Shown: positions 16,237-24,365, counted from the stretch's first letter. The stretch: 25,669 nucleotides of DNA from Ruminococcaceae bacterium UBA1236 (GCA_002309055.1 DBWO01000052.1:3640-29308); one strand, 5' to 3'. Made by a program: numbers and translations. The notes: a model not told the origin generated them from the letters alone.

Positions 16237-17274
16237 CTATCTGAGTTTCTTGATTATTTCCTGTGTCTTGTCAACGATACCTGCCGCGAAGGGTTTTATC
16301 ACGAGTTCCATCTCGCCCATAAACTCCTCTTTGTATGCGCCGAATTTAATTTTGAAGCGATACAGGCCGTCATCCTCGTCAAATCTCGTGACGCCTCTGA
16401 AATCGTAGATTCTGCACCCGCATTCAACGGCCCATTTTATCATTTCCCACTGAACGAGGTAATTCGGCATAACGTTTCTGTGTATGTTTCTCGACGCGCC
16501 GTAGAAATACCAGCACTTGTCGCCGTAAACGAGGGCTATCGCGCCGGCAATTGCCGTCCTTTCGCCGCCCTCGGGGGTGTAATATGCGGTGTAAAGCCGC
16601 GCCTTATCGCCGAAAACATCGAGTATTTTCGCGAAATACTCCGCGGAGCGAAGCTCAAAGCCGTCTCTCTCCGTGGTTTCTTTCATCATCTCATAAAAGA
16701 GCTGAGCGCCCTCGCTGCCGCCGGTTTCGATTTCAACATTGTTTTTCAGGGCGACCCTCACCTTGCGGCGGTGGCCGGAGTCAAACGAGGCGAATACTTC
16801 GTCCTCGCTCTTGCCCTCAAGGTCGATTCTTATGACCCTTGAGCACTGAAAGCCCTTGAAAGCGTCCGTCACGGGGGTTATCTTAAAGCCCGCCGAGGTG
16901 ACCACTTCTCTGTAAGCACCGTCTCGGGTGTCGGCGTCCTTGTCTATTTTCAGAGCGTAAGCGTTGTATTTCTTTCCCTCGCGCTTTGCGCCGTCAACGA
17001 GTGCGGCGAAGGTTTCGCTGTCGTGAAGGTCGCACACGGGGCCTCTCGGGGCATACAGCATGTGATAAGGAAGGCCCGATATTTTGCGTACGAGCACGCC
17101 CATAACGCCGGTTATCTCATCCGCGTCATTTCTGCATATGACGCCGAACCAGCCCCAGTCGTCCTTGACTCTTGCCCAGAGCGAGGTCTGCATAAAGTGT
17201 CCGTTTTTATGTTTTGCCGAGAAAGCGTCAAATCCCGCGGCGTTGTCTTTGTTTATGATTTCGGTTTTCATCAT
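16237..17274 (-). CDS. FemAB-family aminoacyltransferase (FemX-like)
   Basis: 345 residues. FemABX proteins use aminoacyl-tRNA to attach an amino acid to the stem-peptide lysine or equivalent of lipid II, starting the interpeptide bridge. Family marks include FMQTSLWARVK early, DSGHRRKVRVALKNNVEIE in the middle, ATERDGFELRSAEYFAKIL-like TTERDGF region, YFYGASRNIHRNVMPNYLVQWEMIKWA, and DFRGVTRFDEDDGLYRFKIKFG near the C-terminus. FemX versus FemA/B and the amino acid added cannot be told by eye. Tandem ATG codons (17274 and 17271) follow AAGAGGTAA. It is first in a five-gene minus-strand operon. Confidence 0.91.
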   Translation of the reverse strand: MMKTEIINKDNAAGFDAFSAKHKNGHFMQTSLWARVKDDWGWFGVICRNDADEITGVMGVLVRKISGLPYHMLYAPRGPVCDLHDSETFAALVDGAKREGKKYNAYALKIDKDADTRDGAYREVVTSAGFKITPVTDAFKGFQCSRVIRIDLEGKSEDEVFASFDSGHRRKVRVALKNNVEIETGGSEGAQLFYEMMKETTERDGFELRSAEYFAKILDVFGDKARLYTAYYTPEGGERTAIAGAIALVYGDKCWYFYGASRNIHRNVMPNYLVQWEMIKWAVECGCRIYDFRGVTRFDEDDGLYRFKIKFGAYKEEFMGEMELVIKPFAAGIVDKTQEIIKKLR

Positions 17275-17301
17275 TTACCTCTTGACAGCATATATATGGC
17301 A

Positions 17302-17330
17302 ATTATAACTTATAGCAGAATAAAATGCAA
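17302..17330 (-). promoter_or_regulatory. Sigma-A promoter for the FemX-dut-hydrolase operon
   Basis: On the minus strand, TTGCAT (17330-17325) and a perfect TATAAT (17307-17302) are 17 bp apart, with about 20 nt from the predicted start to the first ATG. Confidence 0.8.
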
Positions 17331-17359
17331 TAATAATAAAAAAATATATGTTTTTTCTA

Positions 17360-17388
17360 TTGAATTTGACCGCGCGTTAATATATAAT
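17360..17388 (+). promoter_or_regulatory. Sigma-A promoter for the Gfo/Idh/MocA oxidoreductase gene
   Basis: TTGAAT (17360-17365) and TATAAT (17383-17388) with 17-bp spacing, divergent from the FemX promoter 30 bp away; the two could share a regulator binding site. Confidence 0.75.
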
Positions 17389-17430
17389 TTTCAAGGATAA
17401 AATCTATTCTACTTATGCAGGTGAGGTCTT

Positions 17431-18708
17431 ATGGAAAACGGCCCTCTTAAGGCGGTAATAGTAGGCGGAGGTCACAGAAGCTTAACCTATGCCGAACTTG
17501 CCGAAATCAGAAAAGACAGATTGCAGATAGTCGGTGTTGCGGACCCGGACGAAAACCGCAGGAATATGATTGCCGCGCGCTTTTCGATTCCTCCCGAACG
17601 CTGTTTTTATGACGCGCTTGAGCTCTCGCGCGCCCCGAAATTCGCGGATGCTGTGATTAACGGCACGATGGACCACATCCACGTTGAAACCACCATTCCT
17701 CTGCTTGAGGCGGGTTACGACGTGCTGCTCGAGAAGCCTTTTGCGGTAAACGAGGAGGAAGCGAGAAGGCTCGCGGACACGGCAAAGAGAACCGGCAGGA
17801 AGGTTATGGTCTGCTTTGTGCTCAGATACGCCGATTTTTACCGCAGAATCAAGGATATTCTCCTCTCGGGCGCAATAGGCGATGTGATTGACATTCACAC
17901 TGCGGAATATGTGAGCTATCATCATATGTCCACAAGCTATGTAAGAGGCAAATGGGCCAATTCCGACGAGTGCCACAGCACCATGCTGCTTGCCAAGTGC
18001 TGCCACGACATTGATATAATAACCTGGCTTATGGGCAGCGACAGGCCCCGCCTTGTTTCAAGCTTCGGAAGCAATATCCAGTACAGGAGCTGCAACGCCC
18101 CGGAGGAATCGGGCACCTACTGCGTTGTGGACTGCCCGCTTGTTGACACCTGCGTTTATTCTGCCAAGCGCATTTATCTTGACCACCCGGACCGCTGGAC
18201 GGTATATGTGTGGGATAAACTTGAAAACATGGAAAACCTCACGCTTGAGGATAAAAGAAAACTGCTTGAGACAAGCCCGTACGGCAGATGTATATACAAG
18301 AGTCGCAACAACATAGTTGACCACCAGACGGTGAATCTGCTCTTTGAAAGCGGCGCCACGGGCACCCACAGCATGATAGGCGGCGCTCCCACAGGCACAA
18401 GGCGCATTTCGGTAACCGGCACAAAGGGCATGCTTTGCGGCGATATGGAGGAGGGCAAAATCACGCTCTCCGTCATCAATCCGGATCCCGGCAAAGAAAA
18501 GGACGACACCGTGATTGACCTTACTTCGGGCGACAGCCACGGAGGCGGAGACCTCGCGCTCGTTGAGGATTTTGTGGCTTACTGCAAGGGCGAGGAAACA
18601 TCGGTTTCCTGCACATCCATAGAGGGCTCGCTTCTGAGCCACCTCGTTGTTTTCCTCGCGGACAAATCTATGGAAAACGGCGGCGGACCCATCGAAGTGA
18701 ACGCGTGA
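17431..18708 (+). CDS. Gfo/Idh/MocA-family NAD(P)-dependent oxidoreductase with four-cysteine insert
   Basis: 425 residues. The N-terminal Rossmann domain starts KAVIVGGGHRSLTYAEL with VADPDENR for the cofactor, and EKPF (101-104) is the family catalytic lysine motif; CCHDIDIITWL (190-200) holds the usual catalytic histidine/aspartate region. Between the domains lies a cysteine-rich insert, C221, C231, C235 and C241, ending in VYSAKRIYLDHP. It probably oxidises or reduces a sugar or cyclitol, but the substrate is not identifiable. GAGG eight bases before the ATG is the RBS. Its stop is followed within two bases by the aldolase promoter. Confidence 0.9.
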   Translation: MENGPLKAVIVGGGHRSLTYAELAEIRKDRLQIVGVADPDENRRNMIAARFSIPPERCFYDALELSRAPKFADAVINGTMDHIHVETTIPLLEAGYDVLLEKPFAVNEEEARRLADTAKRTGRKVMVCFVLRYADFYRRIKDILLSGAIGDVIDIHTAEYVSYHHMSTSYVRGKWANSDECHSTMLLAKCCHDIDIITWLMGSDRPRLVSSFGSNIQYRSCNAPEESGTYCVVDCPLVDTCVYSAKRIYLDHPDRWTVYVWDKLENMENLTLEDKRKLLETSPYGRCIYKSRNNIVDHQTVNLLFESGATGTHSMIGGAPTGTRRISVTGTKGMLCGDMEEGKITLSVINPDPGKEKDDTVIDLTSGDSHGGGDLALVEDFVAYCKGEETSVSCTSIEGSLLSHLVVFLADKSMENGGGPIEVNA

Positions 18709-18709
18709 T

Positions 18710-18737
18710 TTGACAAATTATAAAATTTTGATATAAT
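18710..18737 (+). promoter_or_regulatory. Strong sigma-A promoter for fba
   Basis: Perfect TTGACA (18710-18715) and perfect TATAAT (18732-18737), spacer 16 bp, beginning two bases after the previous stop codon. Such a promoter fits a highly expressed glycolytic gene. Confidence 0.92.
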
Positions 18738-18768
18738 TTCATTATTCCAACGGAAAAGGAGAAAAATT

Positions 18769-19704
18769 ATGCCATTAGTAACCACCAAAAAAATGTTTGA
18801 GGACGCTTACAAGGGCGGCTATGCCGTCGGCGCTTTCAACGTAAACAACATGGAAATAATCCAGGGCATCGTGCAGGCGGCGCAGAAGCTCAACGCTCCC
18901 CTTATCCTTCAGGTTTCCAAGGGCGCGAGAGCTTATGCCAACCACACCTATCTTGTGAAGCTCGTTGAGGCGGCTGTTGAAACCACAGGCCTTCCCATTG
19001 CGCTTCATCTTGACCACGGCCCCGATTTCGAGACCTGCAAGGCCTGCATCGACGGCGGCTTCACCTCCGTTATGATTGACGGCTCGCATCTTCCCTACGA
19101 AGAGAATGTAGCTCTCACAAAGCAGGTTGTTGATTATGCTCACGCTCACGGCGTTGTTGTTGAGGGCGAGCTCGGCAGACTTGCCGGCGTTGAGGACGAT
19201 GTTAAGGTTTCCGCTGAGGATTCCTCATACACAAGGCCCGAAGAGGTTTATGATTTTGTTACCCGCACGGGTGTTGACTCCCTTGCAATAGCAATCGGCA
19301 CAAGCCACGGCGCATACAAATTCAAGCCCGGCCAGGATCCCAAAATCAGAATCGACATCCTCGAAGAGGTTGAGAAGCAGCTTCCCGGCTTCCCCATCGT
19401 GCTTCACGGCGCTTCCTCCGTCATCCCCGAGTTTGTTGAGCAGATCAATAAGTACGGCGGCAAGATGGATAACGCCATCGGCATCCCCGAGAGCGAGCTT
19501 CGCAAGGCCGCAGAGCACGCGGTGTGCAAGATCAACATCGACTCAGACCTTCGTCTTGCAATGACCGCCGCCATCAGAAAATATATGGCGGAGAATCCCT
19601 CGCACTTTGACCCCAGACAGTACCTCGCCCCCGCGCGCGACGCAATCCAGGGTATGGTTGAGCACAAGATAAACAACGTGCTCGGCTGCGCAGGCAAAGC
19701 TTAA
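18769..19704 (+). CDS. fba: Class II fructose-bisphosphate aldolase
   Basis: 311 residues. Zinc-dependent cleavage of fructose-1,6-bisphosphate to dihydroxyacetone phosphate and glyceraldehyde-3-phosphate, in the cytoplasm. Key positions: LHLDHG with D82 (catalytic) and H83 (zinc), VEGELG (131-136), GTSHGAYKF with H180, and VLHGASSV with H213; the phosphate-binding GGKMDNAIGIPES and KINIDSDLRLA segments follow. AAAAGGAG provides the RBS. Codons look strongly biased, as expected for high expression. A tagatose-bisphosphate aldolase (GatY/KbaY) is a close alternative, but the full-length glycolytic form fits best. It is monocistronic between a strong promoter and a strong terminator. Confidence 0.94.
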   Translation: MPLVTTKKMFEDAYKGGYAVGAFNVNNMEIIQGIVQAAQKLNAPLILQVSKGARAYANHTYLVKLVEAAVETTGLPIALHLDHGPDFETCKACIDGGFTSVMIDGSHLPYEENVALTKQVVDYAHAHGVVVEGELGRLAGVEDDVKVSAEDSSYTRPEEVYDFVTRTGVDSLAIAIGTSHGAYKFKPGQDPKIRIDILEEVEKQLPGFPIVLHGASSVIPEFVEQINKYGGKMDNAIGIPESELRKAAEHAVCKINIDSDLRLAMTAAIRKYMAENPSHFDPRQYLAPARDAIQGMVEHKINNVLGCAGKA

Positions 19705-19736
19705 TCGGCTTTCGCATTTAAAACGAAAAACACAGT

Positions 19737-19771
19737 AAAAACACGCAGACTAAATTGTCTGCGTGTTTTTT
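19737..19771. terminator. Bidirectional terminator between fba and the secreted-protein gene
   Basis: A 14-bp perfect stem, AAAACACGCAGAC against GTCTGCGTGTTTT plus a further A-T pair, with loop TAAATT, ends in a T run on both strands. It should terminate fba and also the minus-strand gene that ends at 19858. Confidence 0.93.
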
Positions 19772-19827
19772 GATTCGATATTCATAATTAAGAATGCATA
19801 ATGCCGGGCCGCTTCGCTCCGGATTGG

Positions 19828-19860
19828 TTTTCCGGTTTCGCGGGAAACAGCTTGCTGTCA
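19828..19860. repeat. Left copy of a diverged direct repeat
   Basis: The segment contains GCGGGAAACAGC (19840-19851) and matches 21231-21264 at about 28 of 33 positions by eye, in the same orientation. A partial inverted repeat (TTTCC/GGGAAA) is embedded. The preceding AT-rich stretch 19772-19805 (ATTAAGAATGCATAATG) may belong to the same dispersed element. It overlaps the last codon of the secreted-protein gene. Confidence 0.5.
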
Positions 19861-21102
19861 GAAAATATTCGCTTCTTTAAGATACGCTGAAAACTCTCTG
19901 AACTCTTCGCGTAGATTATTCGAAAGGCTGCTTATTGCCGCTGCGGGAGAAAATATCATATCGCCGGCGAACCTTTTTAAAAAGAACATGCAGCCTGAAA
20001 GGTGATTCATATAAGCGCTTATAACGTTGTATTCCGCTTTTACCTTTGATTCACCGAAGACAACGCCGTCAACTTTTACGGTGAAATATATGCTGCCGTC
20101 TTCATTCCGCAAGTACTGTAAAAGCACCCAGTGCTCGTGATGCTCATTATCTTCGAAATAAGCGAATTTGTCACCTGAAACATAGGCCTCTTCATTGGTG
20201 AAAGCCTTTACAGATGAGCCGTCATTGAATTTCAATTCAACCCACTCGGGAAACGCGCAGTCACTTTGGGTATGTGAATTCGGATACTCAGAGTCGGCCG
20301 CTTTATAGCTGTATTTAACAGCGGGATTGAAACCTTCGGGGAAGGAGACGGTTTCAAGTGTGTCTGTAACACAAGTAAGAGTAAGCTCTTTGCTCAGTTC
20401 CGGACCGTTGCCGAGGTCATAAGTGAAAACGCGCTTACCGCTCTCCCACTTGTCCATATAACCGAGCAGATCTATTTTGTATCTGCCGCTTGTAAATGTC
20501 AGATAAGTTTCAACATCTTCGCCGAAATAGCAGGGTTTGCTTTCCTCTTCTCTCCACCAAAGGCAGATATCGGTTTCAATAAGGAGAGGGTCTTTGCTGA
20601 TTTCCAGGGACTCAAGCTCTCCGAAACAAACAAAGCTGATGTCATCTGTTGAAGGAACGGCTTCTTTATCTCCATATATAGAATTTGTGCTGCTGAATCT
20701 TATGTAATATGTGCCGGGGTTTTCAAGGTAGAATACTAAATATGCGTTTTCGCCGTTTTCCACCCAGTCAAATCCGAATCCGAACATGTTTTCAGTATAA
20801 ATGATTTCCGCTTTGCCGTTTTTGAGCTGAGCGACATCCATCAATGATTCGGAATCCGGATTGCTGTAAACATATCCATAGTATCCGGCATTCTCCGCTT
20901 CGAGCTTCCAGCAGCCGTCATCAACGGTAACGGTATTTTCGCCGAGCCCGATTTCGCCTTTAATTTCGTAAGACTGTTCGCTGTCTTTGCCCCATACGGG
21001 GAAAAGAATGTTTTCACTGTCCGCGGAAGCGGCGACAGCGGCGATGACCGTTAAAAGAATTGCCGATGTGAGTACAAGTACGAGTCTGAGAGTCCTTTTC
21101 AT
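19858..21102 (-). CDS. Secreted protein of unknown function
   Basis: 414 residues. A typical signal peptide (MKRTLR, long hydrophobic core, likely cleavage after ASA near residue 28) is followed by an acidic, aromatic-rich mature protein without recognisable domains, repeats, lipobox or LPXTG anchor. Stretches such as NAYLVFYLENPGTYYIRFSS and GRYKIDLLGY suggest beta-sandwich modules, two or three in tandem, but this is only an impression. The last 60 residues look helical. ATG 21102 is preferred because GGAAGGATG lies at the right distance; ATG 21111 would sit on the RBS. It has its own promoter and uses the terminator at 19737-19771. Confidence 0.75.
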   Translation of the reverse strand: MKRTLRLVLVLTSAILLTVIAAVAASADSENILFPVWGKDSEQSYEIKGEIGLGENTVTVDDGCWKLEAENAGYYGYVYSNPDSESLMDVAQLKNGKAEIIYTENMFGFGFDWVENGENAYLVFYLENPGTYYIRFSSTNSIYGDKEAVPSTDDISFVCFGELESLEISKDPLLIETDICLWWREEESKPCYFGEDVETYLTFTSGRYKIDLLGYMDKWESGKRVFTYDLGNGPELSKELTLTCVTDTLETVSFPEGFNPAVKYSYKAADSEYPNSHTQSDCAFPEWVELKFNDGSSVKAFTNEEAYVSGDKFAYFEDNEHHEHWVLLQYLRNEDGSIYFTVKVDGVVFGESKVKAEYNVISAYMNHLSGCMFFLKRFAGDMIFSPAAAISSLSNNLREEFREFSAYLKEANIF

Positions 21103-21155
21103 TTTAATCATCCTTCCGGCGGATTATTTCCGGGCTTTCTCCCGGTTGCATGTTT

Positions 21156-21184
21156 ATGATAACGCGCCGGTGATTAACATTCAA
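21156..21184 (-). promoter_or_regulatory. Promoter for the secreted-protein gene, with a leader hairpin
   Basis: On the minus strand TTGAAT (21184-21179) and TATCAT (21161-21156), 17 bp apart. The 5' leader then contains CCGGG-CTTTCT-CCCGG (21130-21145, + strand reading), a small hairpin just ahead of the ribosome binding site. Confidence 0.6.
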
Positions 21185-21230
21185 CTGCACGGGGCATTAA
21201 GATTTGATTAATAATGCGTTTTCGGCATAG

Positions 21231-21264
21231 CTTTCCCGTTTTGCGGGAAACAGCATGCCCGTCA
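21231..21264. repeat. Right copy of a diverged direct repeat, forming a hairpin
   Basis: Second copy of the element at 19828-19860. Here TTTCCCG (21232-21238) pairs perfectly with CGGGAAA (21244-21250) across a 5-nt loop. It stands upstream of the secreted-protein promoter, so the two copies bracket that transcription unit. Confidence 0.5.
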
Positions 21265-21288
21265 CCGGAAAAGATGACGGCATCGCAT

Positions 21289-21335
21289 AAAAAGCGGGCA
21301 CCCGCCCAAACCTGTACCGGTTTACGGGTGCCCGC
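21289..21335 (-). terminator. Terminator of the ABC exporter operon
   Basis: An 11-bp perfect stem, GCGGGCACCCG (21294-21304) with CGGGTGCCCGC (21325-21335), encloses a 20-nt loop that can itself pair (AAACC/GGTTT). On the minus strand it is followed by a T run (complement of 21289-21293). It begins 21 bases after the exporter stop. Confidence 0.85.
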
Positions 21336-21355
21336 CCAAAGTGACTGTATTTTTA

Positions 21356-23110
21356 TTATGTTGCCAATTTCTGCTGAGCATTATAGAGCGAAGCAAAAGC
21401 GCCGTCTTGCTTTAACAATTCTTCCGGGCATCCGAATTCAACAATTCTTCCGTCGTTTACAACAATCACTTTGTTGCCGTAAACCGCTTTTCCGGCATCG
21501 TGAGTAATGCAGATAACCGTTTTCCCTCTCGATTTGCTTTCATTTTCAAGCATGTCAAATATCGCTTTTGATGTGCCTGCGTCAAGGGCCGCCGTGGGCT
21601 CGTCAAGCAGGAAAATATCCGAGTCTTTGTAAAGCATTCTCGCGAGGGCGATTCTCTGGCATTCGCCGCCGGAGAAGTTTGCTCCGTTTTCTTTAACCAT
21701 TTCCCCGGTCTTGCCCGGCAGTTTGTCAACAAACCCGCTGAGCTGAGCTTTTTTCATAACCTCGTTGATTTTTGCCATATCCGGCTTTTCGGGGTAGGAG
21801 ATGTTTTCGGCAATTGTTCCGTTGAACATATATACATCCTGGAACATTGTGCTGATGTGATTGCGGAGTGTGTCCGTGCTTATCTCATCAATGTTTTTTC
21901 CGCCAATTGAAACACAGCCGTCAGTGACGGGATAAAACTTATTGATAATATCCATTATGGAGGATTTGCCTCCGCCGGTAGTGCCTACAATGGTGATAAA
22001 GTCACCTTCGTTGATTTCAAGATTGTCAATTTTCAGATCGAAGTTTTCTCTGCCGTATGTGAAATCAACATTCTTAAAGGCAAGAACTCCGTTACTGACG
22101 GTTTCCGTTTTGTCGCCGCCGCTGTATTCATCCTCTTCGTTCAATAATGTGTCAAGGTCATTTACGATATCCATGATAGAGGCCTTGCTTACTTCCATAT
22201 TCATAAAATCCCGGATGTTTCCTATAAGCTGGGGAACATAAGAGATAACGGCAACCAGTGTGCCCAGCGTCATGGAATCTTTCATTACCGTAAACGCGCA
22301 GACTGTAAATATGCAGCCAAGCACAATTTGCGCCACAGCAGTCGGAATATACGCTCTGAGAGTCATATTCTGCTTCTCGACTTTCCAGTCAAGATCGGCA
22401 TTTTTTCTGACCCATTCATCAAAACTGTTTATTTCTTTTTCCTGACCGGAATAAGACCTGACTGTTTTCATCCCGTTGAGTATTTGCAAAAGATACTTTT
22501 CCAGATTATTTTTATGTTTTAATTCCTGCATACGCAGGGCGGCAACTTTTTTCTCGAACGCTTTAATGATAAAGTAAATTACCGGAACAACAACAAACGT
22601 TGTAATCGCGATTATTACACTGTACTGAAGCAGTATAACGAAAATTACGATAATTGAGACAATGTCTGAAACTCCTCTTACCAAATCAGTTTTCAGGTAG
22701 AGTACGCTTATCTGCCCGATGCTTCTGGTGATAACGGTCATCAGTTTTACAGGTCCGAATCTGATAAATGCAGGGTAGTTCATCCTCAGGATTTTAGCAA
22801 AATAGTGTTTTCTTAATGAGTTTTCACAGTTGATTGAAAACCTGTATCCGCATCTTTGTCTTAAAGTAGACACTGCTACACTGATAATGGGAATTGCCGC
22901 CATCAGAGCCACGCAGATAATAACAAGCCTGCCGTTTTTATCAGGTATGGCTTCATCAATAATTTTTTTATAAAAGATGGGATTAAGCGAATTCAGAACA
23001 GAGGATACAGCAGACAGAAGTAATATTGCCGCAAGATATTTTGAATTCTTTTTTATGGTTTTCTGTAACAGTGTGCTTGAATTATCTTTTGAACTTGTGT
23101 TCTTTTTCAT
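21356..23110 (-). CDS. ABC exporter with fused membrane and ATPase domains
   Basis: 584 residues. A type IV (type I exporter) half transporter that works as a dimer: six membrane segments in about 25-310, then the nucleotide-binding domain with Walker A GTTGGGKSS (376-384), Q-loop MFQDVYMF (422-429), signature FSGGECQ (479-485), Walker B IFLLDEP (499-505) and switch H537. No N-terminal C39 peptidase domain is present, so it would not cleave a double-glycine leader. Substrates could be a peptide, lipid or drug. GGAGG lies seven bases before the ATG. It follows the XRE regulator by 51 bases, with no terminator between, so the two form an operon. Confidence 0.93.
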   Translation of the reverse strand: MKKNTSSKDNSSTLLQKTIKKNSKYLAAILLLSAVSSVLNSLNPIFYKKIIDEAIPDKNGRLVIICVALMAAIPIISVAVSTLRQRCGYRFSINCENSLRKHYFAKILRMNYPAFIRFGPVKLMTVITRSIGQISVLYLKTDLVRGVSDIVSIIVIFVILLQYSVIIAITTFVVVPVIYFIIKAFEKKVAALRMQELKHKNNLEKYLLQILNGMKTVRSYSGQEKEINSFDEWVRKNADLDWKVEKQNMTLRAYIPTAVAQIVLGCIFTVCAFTVMKDSMTLGTLVAVISYVPQLIGNIRDFMNMEVSKASIMDIVNDLDTLLNEEDEYSGGDKTETVSNGVLAFKNVDFTYGRENFDLKIDNLEINEGDFITIVGTTGGGKSSIMDIINKFYPVTDGCVSIGGKNIDEISTDTLRNHISTMFQDVYMFNGTIAENISYPEKPDMAKINEVMKKAQLSGFVDKLPGKTGEMVKENGANFSGGECQRIALARMLYKDSDIFLLDEPTAALDAGTSKAIFDMLENESKSRGKTVICITHDAGKAVYGNKVIVVNDGRIVEFGCPEELLKQDGAFASLYNAQQKLAT

Positions 23111-23153
23111 TATTAATCCTCCGGATTTTTAATCTGCTTCAAAAGCGGGGTTA

Positions 23154-23168
23154 TGCCTGAGTCAGGCA
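23154..23168. repeat. Perfect dyad at the regulator-exporter junction
   Basis: TGCCTGA-G-TCAGGCA, 7-bp arms around one central base, spans the stop codon of the regulator gene. It could be an operator-like site or a small processing hairpin; the single-base centre makes a stable RNA loop less likely than a protein-binding dyad. Confidence 0.45.
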
Positions 23169-24259
23169 GAGCAAAGCGTGTCAATTAAATCCTTATACCC
23201 GGGCAGTTTTCTGAACTCGCCGGGAAGAGGATACTTTTCTTCAATAAGATATTTAACCCTGCTCACTGCGCTGTAATTGCTGCCCAGCGTATGTTTGTCA
23301 AATTCTCTGCCGTCAAACGAACGGGAGTGCATCACAGTGATTCTGTCAAGCCCGTCAAAGCGTTTTGCAAGCTCAGCTTCTTTTGCCAGATATTTTATAC
23401 CGTTTTCATAATCTCCTTTTTTGGCGTAAAGGTAGCCGAGGTAACCGCAGGAGTAAATCATATTTTTCCAGGCCCTGCCGTAATTGCCGTCTTCATAAAA
23501 CAGATTCAGCATATCAATTTCAGCGCGCATTCCGTAAATCAGCCAATCGGCATCATTGTTTTCATCCGGTACCTCAAAAAGGTGTGAAAGGCTGTGGCAG
23601 AGAAGGCTTATTTCTTCTTCAAGCGCATCCATGATAAATTTTTTCCATTCCGGCGTTTCATGGGGATAAAGGTATGAGAGCAGAAATTCGCGCCCGTTGC
23701 GCATAGCAGGCATTTCACAAATGATTTTTTCGCTGTCCGCGTATGTTACGCCGCTGTTTTCATAATCGGAAAGAATTCTGTAGTATGAGGCGAGAATTCT
23801 CTTTGCGCTTATGCGTATGCTGTCATTCACGCAGTTGTTTTGAATGTTGGAGTAAATTGCCCTGACTTTGTTCAGGCATTCCTCATAGTCCTTGCCGCTG
23901 TTTCTGAAAGCCAGGTCCTCCATCTGACGTACCTTGAGCCGGAAATCATTTGGATATTTTTCGATTGCGTTTATTATTATTTCGTGTTTCAGTTTTTCAT
24001 CCGTGAGGTTATCATACTGCTCGATGAAGCCGAGTATTTCTTTCTCCTTTTCAGCGAGGTTTACGCCGAGCAGGTCATCAACGGAAACGCTGAAATAAGA
24101 CGCGATTTCCGGCAGCGTTTCGATATCGGGATAGCTTTCGCCGCGCTCCCACTTGCTTACTGCCTGAAAAGAAACGCCGAGATAATCCGCGAGCGCCTCC
24201 TGAGTGATGCCGCGCTCCTTGCGCAGGCGTCTGATGATTTCGCTGAAATAAATGTTCAT
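23162..24259 (-). CDS. XRE-family regulator with long helical C-terminal domain
   Basis: 365 residues. The helix-turn-helix is at about 7-65: RRLRKERGITQEALADYLGVS then FQAVSKWERGESYPD, a classic Cro/CI-type pattern. The remaining 300 residues are helical and look TPR-like (for example YGRAWKNMIYSCGYLGYLYAKKGDYENGIKYLAKEAELAK), a layout shared with peptide-responsive regulators such as the RRNPP group, although many clostridial XRE-TPR proteins have no known ligand. GAGGTGA lies seven bases before the ATG. It is the promoter-proximal gene of an operon with the ABC exporter and probably controls that operon and perhaps the nearby small peptide gene. Confidence 0.9.
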   Translation of the reverse strand: MNIYFSEIIRRLRKERGITQEALADYLGVSFQAVSKWERGESYPDIETLPEIASYFSVSVDDLLGVNLAEKEKEILGFIEQYDNLTDEKLKHEIIINAIEKYPNDFRLKVRQMEDLAFRNSGKDYEECLNKVRAIYSNIQNNCVNDSIRISAKRILASYYRILSDYENSGVTYADSEKIICEMPAMRNGREFLLSYLYPHETPEWKKFIMDALEEEISLLCHSLSHLFEVPDENNDADWLIYGMRAEIDMLNLFYEDGNYGRAWKNMIYSCGYLGYLYAKKGDYENGIKYLAKEAELAKRFDGLDRITVMHSRSFDGREFDKHTLGSNYSAVSRVKYLIEEKYPLPGEFRKLPGYKDLIDTLCSA

Positions 24260-24365
24260 GTCATGTCACCTCATTTGTTGTTTTTCCGGGTCTGACTAAA
24301 AAATATCGGAATTACCTGTTAAACTCAATAACTCATTTTTTGAAAGAAACTAAACCGATAGTTGA

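Noticed and set aside
19772..19827. Possible MITE or insertion-sequence remnant (ATTAAGAATGCATAATG with a GC-rich CCGG arm)
   Set aside because: No terminal inverted repeats or target duplication could be defined, so it is mentioned only with the direct-repeat feature.
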